This document shows, piece after piece, positions 7,621-14,200 of a DNA stretch of 18,701 nucleotides. Every line of letters begins with the position of its first letter. Within the stretch, counting starts at the first letter, position 1. A program made the position numbers and the translations under genes. Origin of the DNA: Fimbriimonadaceae bacterium (lineage in GTDB: Bacteria; Armatimonadota; Fimbriimonadia; Fimbriimonadales; Fimbriimonadaceae); assembly GCA_025451715.1 (NCBI GenBank), contig JANWJY010000036.1, positions 1 through 18,701 of the forward strand, read 5' to 3'. Under the pieces are notes generated by a model that ran no database searches, had not been told where the DNA came from, and was given only the letters and a program-made list of their open reading frames with translations.

Positions 7621-7638
7621 GGGAGCACGCGACAGCCG

Positions 7639-8973
7639 CTACTTCCAATTGAACTCGACCCGGCGACCTTCGTAGGGACGGTTCGGCTCTCCGTCTTTGA
7701 CTACGACCCGTCCGCACACCACGGTGTGGACCGGTCTGCCTGTGAGCGCTCTGCCTTCGAACGGGCTCCAGCCGCACTTGCTCTTGAACCACCTTCCTTC
7801 GACCGTGAACGCAGCTCGGAGGTCGACGATGGCGAGGTCGGCGTCGTAGCCTTCTGCTACCCGGCCCTTTCTAGCGACGCCGTACAGCTCTGCTGGGCGC
7901 TCTGAAGACATCCGCACGATCTTTTCCAAAGTGAGTTTGCTCTGCGAGTGGAAGTCGAGCAGCGCGGGGAGGATCGTCTGCACGCCTGGCATGCCACTCG
8001 GCGACTTCGGATACGGCTGTGCCTTCTCATCGAGCGTGTGCGGCGCGTGGTCGCTGCCGAAGACATCGAAGAGGTCTTTGTCCAGCGCGTCCCAGAGGGC
8101 AAGCCGGTGCTCTTCGGCGCGCACTGGCGGGTTCATCTGCAGTTTCGTGCCAAGCGACTCATAATCGTCTGAATTGAACGTCAAGTGCTGCGGTGTGACC
8201 TCGCAGGTCACGTTCAGCCCTTGCAGTTTCGCCTCGCGAAGGAGCGGAAGCTCGTCGAGAGTCGAAACGTGCAGAATGTGCACTGGCCTGCCTGTCTCTC
8301 GGCTGAGCCTGATCATCCGCTCCGTGCAGAGGCGAGCCGCTTCCGCGTCGCGGATGAACGGGTGCTCGCGCACGTGCGGTTCGTCGCTGATAAGTTTCTT
8401 TCTTTCTCTCAGTCGCGCCTCGTCCTCGGAGTGGATCGGGCAGGGACGGATTCCGTTCTGAAAGACCTGCCGCAGCAGTTGTTCGTCCTCGACCAGTAGC
8501 GTTCCGGTCGAGCTGCCCGCAAAGATCTTGATCCCCGGCGTTCCGGGCAGCATCTCGAGCGACGCGAGCTCGTCGACGTTCGTCTCGGAAGCACCAATGA
8601 AGAACGCGTAGTTCGCCCAGGACGTCTGGTTTGCGCGCTCCAGCTTGTCGGCCAGGGCGTCCCGCGTGGTCGTCGGTGGATCGGTGTTCGGCATCTCGAA
8701 GTAGGTCGTGACCCCTCCCATGACCGCCGCCAGCGAACCGTGTGCGATGTCCTCCTTGTGCGTCAACCCGGGCTCACGGAAGTGGACTTGGGTGTCGATC
8801 ATCCCCGGCAGGACGTGAAGCCCGTCCGCATCGATCTGCTCGCGCGCCGACTCGCCGGAAAGGTCACCGACGGACTGGATCGAGGTGCCCACGACCCCGA
8901 CGTCCGCGCGAACCTGCCCGGACGACGAGACGACGGTTCCTCCACGCACGATAAGGTCGAACACCGATGACAT
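7639..8973 (-). CDS. pyrC: Dihydroorotase (class I-type)
   Basis: A 444-residue amidohydrolase-superfamily enzyme, best read as dihydroorotase, which interconverts carbamoyl-aspartate and dihydroorotate in pyrimidine synthesis. Motifs: DTQVHFREPG (60-69), EMPNTDPPT (93-101), GIKIFAGSSTG (147-157) with a possible carbamylated Lys149, HSED (His181), HILHVST (His235) and GSDHAPH with catalytic Asp308. The first metal motif reads DxQxH rather than DxHxH (Gln62). This variation occurs, from memory, in a dihydroorotase subgroup. Allantoinase or another cyclic amidohydrolase remains possible. The ATG at 8973 has AGGAGG only 2 nt upstream and a -10-like TATCCT 8 nt upstream. No other pyrimidine gene is adjacent. 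Confidence 0.85.
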   Translation of the reverse strand: MSSVFDLIVRGGTVVSSSGQVRADVGVVGTSIQSVGDLSGESAREQIDADGLHVLPGMIDTQVHFREPGLTHKEDIAHGSLAAVMGGVTTYFEMPNTDPPTTTRDALADKLERANQTSWANYAFFIGASETNVDELASLEMLPGTPGIKIFAGSSTGTLLVEDEQLLRQVFQNGIRPCPIHSEDEARLRERKKLISDEPHVREHPFIRDAEAARLCTERMIRLSRETGRPVHILHVSTLDELPLLREAKLQGLNVTCEVTPQHLTFNSDDYESLGTKLQMNPPVRAEEHRLALWDALDKDLFDVFGSDHAPHTLDEKAQPYPKSPSGMPGVQTILPALLDFHSQSKLTLEKIVRMSSERPAELYGVARKGRVAEGYDADLAIVDLRAAFTVEGRWFKSKCGWSPFEGRALTGRPVHTVVCGRVVVKDGEPNRPYEGRRVEFNWK

Positions 8974-8981
8974 CGCCTCCT

Positions 8982-9009
8982 AGGATACGCCCAAACCCCG
9001 GGAAACCAA
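8982..9009 (-). promoter_or_regulatory. Candidate pyrC promoter (TTGGTT-16-TATCCT)
   Basis: On the minus strand a -35-like TTGGTT (9004-9009) and a -10-like TATCCT (8982-8987) are separated by 16 nt, and the -10 box ends 8 nt before the ATG. The AGGAGG between box and start is too close to the ATG for ordinary use, so the start site may be at or just before the start codon. Confidence 0.5.
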
Positions 9010-9045
9010 GCCGAGCCCCGTGGTGTTGAAGCAATGGTGGGCCGG

Positions 9046-9051
9046 TATGCT
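9046..9051 (+). promoter_or_regulatory. -10-like box TATGCT of the glycosyltransferase gene
   Basis: GCCGGTATGCT lies 12 nt before the ATG at 9064. An almost identical string, GCCGGTATCCT, lies 8 nt before the gpmA ATG. A TTGAAG at 9026-9031 is only 14 nt away, too close for a standard -35. No Shine-Dalgarno sequence precedes the ATG. Confidence 0.35.
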
Positions 9052-9063
9052 CACTCACGAAGC

Positions 9064-9756
9064 ATGCAGGAACCCGACGTCACGGTCATCGTCCCGGCGC
9101 TCAACGAGCACGCCACGATCGCCGAGGTCGTGGATCGTCTGCTCGCCCTCAAGCTGAACTCTCAGGTCGTGGTCGTCGACGACGGGAGCACCGACGACAC
9201 CGCCGCGATCCTAGCAAGCTATGGCGACCGCATCACGGTCGTGACAAACGACTCGCCCAGCGGAAAGGGGATGGCGGTGCGACGTGGCATCGCGCACGCG
9301 CACGGTAAGGTCGTGGTGGTCCAGGACGCGGACCTCGAGTACTCGCCCGAGGAGATCCCGCGGCTCGTTCAGCCGATCCTTGACGGGCTCTACGGCGTCG
9401 TGTACGGAACTCGATTCAGCAAGGGCATGCACCCGAGCATGGCGCTCCCGAACAAGCTGGTCAACGTGATGCTGCGCTGGACGGTGCGCATCCTGTACGG
9501 GCGAAAGCTGACGGACGAGGCGACCTGCTACAAGGCTTTCCGGCGCGACTTGCTCGACGACATGGAACTGCAGTGCCAGCGGTTCGAGTTCTGCCCCGAA
9601 GTGACGGCGAAGGCGATCCGGATGGGCGAGCACATCCACGAAGAGCCGATCTCTTACGAGCCGCGGTCTAAGGAGGCCGGCAAGAAGATCAGGTGGACCG
9701 ACGCCCCGGAGGCGTTCTGGACGCTGCTCAAGTACCGTTTCTGGCGGCCGCACTAG
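9064..9756 (+). CDS. Family 2 glycosyltransferase (dolichyl-phosphate mannose synthase-like)
   Basis: A 230-residue GT-A fold transferase. Landmarks are VTVIVPALNE (6-14), VVVVDDGSTDDT (35-46) for nucleotide-sugar binding, and QDADLEYSPEEIP (87-99) with the DxD-type metal site. YGTRFSKGM and ATCYKAFRR further on fit bacterial DPM1-like enzymes, which load a sugar onto a polyprenyl phosphate. No C-terminal membrane helices are present, so it would be a soluble or peripheral member. The ATG at 9064 starts directly before the first beta strand. The ATG at 9034 would add ten residues (MVGRYAHSRS) and would contain the -10-like box. Acceptor and sugar are unknown. Confidence 0.85.
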   Translation: MQEPDVTVIVPALNEHATIAEVVDRLLALKLNSQVVVVDDGSTDDTAAILASYGDRITVVTNDSPSGKGMAVRRGIAHAHGKVVVVQDADLEYSPEEIPRLVQPILDGLYGVVYGTRFSKGMHPSMALPNKLVNVMLRWTVRILYGRKLTDEATCYKAFRRDLLDDMELQCQRFEFCPEVTAKAIRMGEHIHEEPISYEPRSKEAGKKIRWTDAPEAFWTLLKYRFWRPH

Positions 9757-9761
9757 TTTTT

Positions 9762-9789
9762 GAGTGCGGAGTGCAGAATGCAGAGTGCC
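9762..9789 (+). repeat. Four tandem 7-bp units of GAGTGCN type
   Basis: Just after the glycosyltransferase stop, four consecutive heptamers occur: GAGTGCG, GAGTGCA, GAATGCA and GAGTGCC. The tract is non-coding and sits in the 79-bp gap before gpmA. It looks like a short simple-sequence or dispersed intergenic repeat. No other copy is seen in this window. Confidence 0.65.
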
Positions 9790-9821
9790 TAGATCAAAGC
9801 CTTGACTTGGCGAGTCGCCGG

Positions 9822-9827
9822 TATCCT
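9822..9827 (+). promoter_or_regulatory. -10-like box TATCCT of gpmA, 8 nt before its ATG
   Basis: TATCCT ends 8 nt before the ATG at 9836. A TTGACT at 9802-9807 is a good -35 match but the 14-nt spacer is short. The 8 nt between box and ATG (GGTGCGCG) contain no ribosome binding site, so the transcript may be leaderless. Confidence 0.4.
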
Positions 9828-9835
9828 GGTGCGCG

Positions 9836-10438
9836 ATGTCGAAGCTGATCCTGATACGCCACGGCCAGTCGCTCTGGAACCTAGAGAACCGGTTCACCGG
9901 CTGGGTGGACGTGCCGCTTACCGCGCAAGGGATCGAGGAGGCAAAGGCTGCAGCCAGAAAGATCAAAGGGATCAAGGTCGACGTCGCCTATACGAGCGCG
10001 CTCGGCCGCGCACAACAGACGCTGCAAGCGATCATGGACGAGATCGGCCTCGATGTGCCCGTGATCAAAGACCAAGCCTTGAACGAGCGCGACTATGGCG
10101 ACCTGAGCGGCCTGAACAAGGCGGAGACCGCGGAAAAGTACGGCGCGGAACAAGTGCACACGTGGCGGCGCAGCTACGATGTCGCCCCGCCCGGCGGGGA
10201 GTCGCTCAAGGACACGCGCGCAAGGACGCTCCCGTTCTTCGAGAGGTGCATCATGGGCGACATCCGCCAGGGCAAGAGCGTGCTCGTGGTCGCGCACGGC
10301 AACAGCAACCGTTCGATCGTGATGGCTATCGAGGACATGACGCCTGAGCAGATACTAAAGACAGAGCTTGGGACTGGCGTGCCCTTCCTTTACGAAGTCT
10401 CGCCAGAAGGAAAGGCTGTCTCTAAGGCTGAGCTGTAG
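9836..10438 (+). CDS. gpmA: 2,3-bisphosphoglycerate-dependent phosphoglycerate mutase
   Basis: A 200-residue glycolytic enzyme interconverting 3- and 2-phosphoglycerate. The histidine-phosphatase signature LIRHGQSLWN (6-15) carries the phospho-acceptor His9. Arg8, LNERDYGDLSG (82-92, Glu84), TWRRSYD (109-115) and VVAHGNSNRS with His154 complete the active site. It is shorter than the roughly 250-residue E. coli form because the stretch between RRSYD and GGESLKD is reduced to a few residues, as in other short GpmA proteins. The 3' end overlaps the convergent cyclophilin gene by 17 bp (10422-10438). Confidence 0.95.
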   Translation: MSKLILIRHGQSLWNLENRFTGWVDVPLTAQGIEEAKAAARKIKGIKVDVAYTSALGRAQQTLQAIMDEIGLDVPVIKDQALNERDYGDLSGLNKAETAEKYGAEQVHTWRRSYDVAPPGGESLKDTRARTLPFFERCIMGDIRQGKSVLVVAHGNSNRSIVMAIEDMTPEQILKTELGTGVPFLYEVSPEGKAVSKAEL

Positions 10439-10979
10439 TCTTTCTGCGAATCCAGATGATCGGGTCCCCTATTCGGATCTTCTTGATCTTGTCCAGTCCG
10501 ACAGTGATCCGGCCGAAGACGCAGTATTTGTGGTCGAGGCGCTTGTTGTCCTCGAGGTTGATGAAGAACTGGCTGTCGCCTGTGTCGCTAGCTGGAGCCT
10601 CCAGCGCCATCCCGACCGTGCCGGGCTTGTGGCTGACGTCGTTGTCTTCGAACGGGACTGTCTTGCCACTACCGCCGTCGCCGAGGCCCTTGATCTCGCC
10701 GTACGAGCCGAGCGGTGCCTTCTGGGCCTCTTCCCTCGTCCAGGTCTTGGAGAGCGGGTCGCCTGCCTGTGCCACCCACTTGTTGACGACGCGGTGGAAC
10801 AGGATTCCGTTGTAGAACTTGGTGTCGACGAGGTTGAGGAAGTGCGCGACAAGCTTGGGAGCCTTGTCCGGCATCAGCTCGATCTCGAACACACCGCGCT
10901 CGAAGACCATCATTTCGACGACGGGGCGTTCCTGTTGTGTGATGGCGAGTACGGCAATAAGGGTCAACATGAATGTCAC
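10422..10979 (-). CDS. Cyclophilin-type peptidyl-prolyl isomerase, probably exported
   Basis: A 185-residue prolyl isomerase that assists protein folding. Motifs: FHRVVNKWVAQAGDP (61-75, with Arg63 and Gln71), GTVGMALEAPASDTGDSQFFINL (120-142) and RLDHKYCVFGRI. The first 14 residues are hydrophobic (VTFMLTLIAVLAIT), suggesting export or membrane anchoring. The GTG start at 10979 overlaps the TGA of the upstream 55-residue gene by 4 bp (GTGA), which favours it over the internal ATG at 10970. The C-terminus is short and basic. It probably acts on exported proteins with its small membrane-protein partner, which is inference. Confidence 0.92.
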   Translation of the reverse strand: MTFMLTLIAVLAITQQERPVVEMMVFERGVFEIELMPDKAPKLVAHFLNLVDTKFYNGILFHRVVNKWVAQAGDPLSKTWTREEAQKAPLGSYGEIKGLGDGGSGKTVPFEDNDVSHKPGTVGMALEAPASDTGDSQFFINLEDNKRLDHKYCVFGRITVGLDKIKKIRIGDPIIWIRRKTTAQP

Positions 10980-11143
10980 TTCGTGGCGCCGAACTGCTCT
11001 TCCAGGTTTTCGAACCGTTTTTGAAGGGAGTCGGCGACCGCCTCAAAGTCCTCGGTCTCCATCTCCTTTTCGGTTCGCCTCAAGACGGCCATCGCCGTGA
11101 TGCCCGACGCGACGCCCAGCAAGAACCAAACGAACCTGCTCAC
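10976..11143 (-). CDS. Small single-pass membrane protein (55 aa) upstream of cyclophilin
   Basis: A short gene read by hand: GTG at 11141-11143, stop TGA at 10976-10978. The product is MSRFVWFLLGVASGITAMAV followed by a charged, helix-prone tail containing EKEMETEDFEAVADSLQKRF. It has one hydrophobic helix (about 4-20), then a likely coiled-coil, ending EEQFGATK. Support: the 4-bp GTGA overlap with the cyclophilin start, an in-frame stop TAG only 9 nt before the GTG that fixes this as the sole start, and a -10-like TAGAAT 6 nt upstream of it. Function unknown. It may anchor or regulate the cyclophilin. Confidence 0.72.
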   Translation of the reverse strand: MSRFVWFLLGVASGITAMAVLRRTEKEMETEDFEAVADSLQKRFENLEEQFGATK

Positions 11144-11149
11144 GCGGAG

Positions 11150-11155
11150 ATTCTA
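11150..11155 (-). promoter_or_regulatory. -10-like box TAGAAT, 6 nt before the small-protein GTG
   Basis: Minus-strand TAGAAT is followed by CTCCGC and then GTG. It lies 13 bp from the hairpin that ends the preceding large gene, so a new transcript probably begins here. No Shine-Dalgarno sequence is present and no clear -35 is seen. Confidence 0.45.
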
Positions 11156-11168
11156 CCCAGCACAAATG

Positions 11169-11200
11169 AAGGCGCCCGCCCCACAAGGGGCAGGCGCCTT
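11169..11200 (-). terminator. Hairpin terminator after the large SBBP/Ig-repeat gene
   Basis: A 14-bp stem with one mismatch (arms 11169-11182 and 11187-11200: AAGGCGCC-GCCCC against GGGGC-GGCGCCTT) and a 4-nt loop. It starts 22 bp past the stop of the large minus-strand gene. The T-run after it on the minus strand is weak (TTCATTTG), but the stem is very strong. It is the clearest terminator in the window. Confidence 0.8.
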
Positions 11201-11222
11201 TCGTCGTGTCTACCGTGACGCC

Positions 11223-14200
11223 TTATGGCTTGAGGTAGAGGAAGCCGGACGCGAATGACGTGCCTCCAGTCGGGCCACCTGTGAACTGGACCGCGAGCAA
11301 CCGGCTCACGCGCTCGGAGAACACGGTGAACGTGCCCGTTCGAACGCCCTGAGGGATGTTGATCGTTGTCGTCGCTGCGCCGCCACCGAAGTGGGCGAGC
11401 ACGGGGTTGGCGCTCGTGATGTCGATCGACAGGCCGCCCGGAGGTGCCGGTTGGTCGAGCGTGATCGTACCGATCGCGATTCCACCGCCCTGGATTTTCG
11501 GCGGGCTGAACGTGATGCCCGCGACGATCGGTGAGCGGACCGTCAGCGTCGCCTGAACGGACCCTGTTCCCAAGGTCGCCGTAAAGGTGACGACGGTATC
11601 GGACGTCACAGCGATCGTTGTGATGTTGAACGATGCGCTGCTCTGGCCCGCGGGGATCGTGACCGTCGACGGGCAGCTTGCGGCTGCGCTGTTGTCCGAC
11701 AGGTCGACTACGAGTCCGCCGGTCGGGGCAACGGCCGAGATCGTGACGGTGCCTACGGCTCCGTCAGGCCCGGTCACTGCGCTTGGATTGATGATGAAGC
11801 TCAGGAACTGAGGAGTCAGCACCGTGAGCACCTTCACGTCCTGGACCGCGGGGCTCGCGATCGCAGTGATGTTGATGAACCTGTCGATCTGGGTCACCGA
11901 CGTCGTGATCGTGAAGTCCACAGTCGTAAGGCCCGCAGGAACCGTGACTGGGCTCGGCACGCTCGCAAAGGTCGGGTTGCTCGACGTAACTTGGACCGGT
12001 AGTCCACCGGTCGGCGCAGGCGCCGACAGTGTGAGTGTGCCAGTCGAGTTCTGAACTCCACCCACGACCGAGGTCGGGTTGAGGGTCAGAGTCATCGACA
12101 TCGCGCGAACGATGACTGTCTGCGAGACTGAAGAGAATCCCGGCTTGGAAGCCGTGATGACCGTGGTCTCGTCCACTGGCACGACGCTACAGGTGAAGGT
12201 GAACACCGGACTGAGCAGGTTGCCTTCAGCGATCGTGACCGTGTTGGTCGACAGGTTGCCGGCCGCAGGGTTCGATGAGGACAGGTCGACGGTGAAGCCG
12301 CCGGTTCCCGCCGCCCTGGTCAGCTTGACCTGGCAGGTGAGCACCGTACCGCTGATCACGTCCAACGCAGGAAGGATGATCAGTTCGGCGATGTCGATGT
12401 CGTCGATGAAGAGCGTTCCGTTCACGGACGTCGTGCCGTCTGTCGCGCTCATCGTCTCAAACGTGCTGCCTGTGACAGGCGGCGCGGTGACGGTGAAGTT
12501 AATGGACGAAGCCTGTGCCGGGACCGTAACGGTCTGTGGCAAGGCGAGACCATTGACTAGCGAGCCAGTGGCACCAGCGACGTGCGCGATGGTCAGGATC
12601 CGGTCAGCACCGGTCTTGCCGTCGAGCGTCACAGTACCCACGCTGTTCGAGCCGCCGTTGACCCGCGGCGGATTGAAGCTGAAGCTGATCAGCTTCGCAG
12701 GCAGGAGGGTCGCAGGCGCGTTCTTCGTCACTCCGAGGAGCGATCCAGAAACGATGAGGTTCTCGTTGACGGTCACGCCGACGGTCGGCAGGAACGCCGT
12801 CACCGTCGTCGCGCCGGTTGGCACGACGATTTCAGCCGGGCTCGGAAGTGTGACCAGGTCCGGTCTGTTGGTCGAGAGCGCCACGACCGTGTCCTGTATC
12901 GCTGGTGCAGCGAGCGTCACACGGGCCGTGAGCGGGTTGCCGCCGACGATAGACGCCGGCGAGATCGAGAAGTCGTCCAGCCACGGCTTGATCGTCAGGC
13001 GCCGCTCGACAAAGTCGTTGTCGAGGATCGCCCGCACATCGCTCGTGACCTGAGAGGTGACCGGGAAGGTGTAGATCGTCGTTTGGACGGTCAACTGACC
13101 TGCCGGGATGAAGAGCTGTTGCGAGGTCGTGCCAGGCGTCGGTGCGAACGAGGTCGCCACCGCATTGCTGACCGTGACTGTCAAGTTGACGCCCCCAGTC
13201 GGCGCAGGGTCGCGCAGACTGACTGTCGCCAGCGATGTGGCACCAAGGCCGCCTGGCAACGTCGAAGGGGTAAGCGTGATGCTGTTGACGATCGGAAGCT
13301 GTACTCGCAGCTTGATTAAGAACCCGTCGACACCGTCCGTTGCGGACTTGAACGCGTTGGGCGTAATACAAGGGTCAATTCCGAACGGAGTCTTCGTTCT
13401 TCCGAACGGAAGCGGCTGTACACAGAATCCTGCCTCTTCGTAGCCAGCCAACCAAGTGGCACCGACTGAGTCCACGAAGACGTCATTGACCCGGTCATCG
13501 CTCGCCTCACCGATGTAGTCAGCGAACAAGACGTCAGATCCTGCCGAGTTGAGGAAGATGACAAACCCGTCCGTCGTCGAGAAGCAGTCGGCAGGGTCAT
13601 CGACGCCGTTGTAGTTTTCGTCACCGTCATCGTAAACGCCATCGAGGGGGTCGACGACCGTGATCGTGCCGGGAACGGTCGGGTTAGGAAAGCCGTTATA
13701 GCGCCAACCCACAACGCCTCCAATCGTGACCATGCCACGACCATCGACATCGATGCCCGTCATAGCGATCGTCTCGGTCGTGCGCAGGCCCGTGCTGTAG
13801 CGGAGCGCGGTTCCGTCGCTTGCGATCTTCGTCATCGTAAGGCTACCGGCAGGCGTTTCGCTGTAAGCGCCCGCATTTCTCGGGTAGTCGAACGAAGACG
13901 TCGCGCCGCCGACGTAGATGCTGCCCTCGAAGTCGAAAGCCGCCGCGTATGCGGTCTCGAAGAGAGAGCCACCGACGAGGCATGCGAACTGCGTGGTCCC
14001 GCTCGGATCCATCTTGACGACGAAAATATCGCCGCTACGGATCAATCGGCCTTCAGGATAAACGCCAGCGGTCGTATGGAACGCCGGAGCCGGGGCAGTT
14101 GCTGTGTCCTGTGTGCCCGCGAACCCGAACGACCCGATCATGACGACGTTGCCTGCGGCGTCTACGTCGATCTTGCCGATTCCGTCAGTCGCAGTAGATC

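Noticed and set aside
9211..9975. 254-codon minus-strand open frame opposite the glycosyltransferase and gpmA start
   Set aside because: It is antisense to two strongly conserved enzymes and spans the gap with the heptamer repeats. The product lacks any domain.
12079..13053. 324-codon plus-strand open frame opposite the Ig-repeat region
   Set aside because: The opposite strand encodes a clear repeat protein with a signal peptide. This frame is Val/Thr/Ser-rich complement of the Ig repeats and has no start context.
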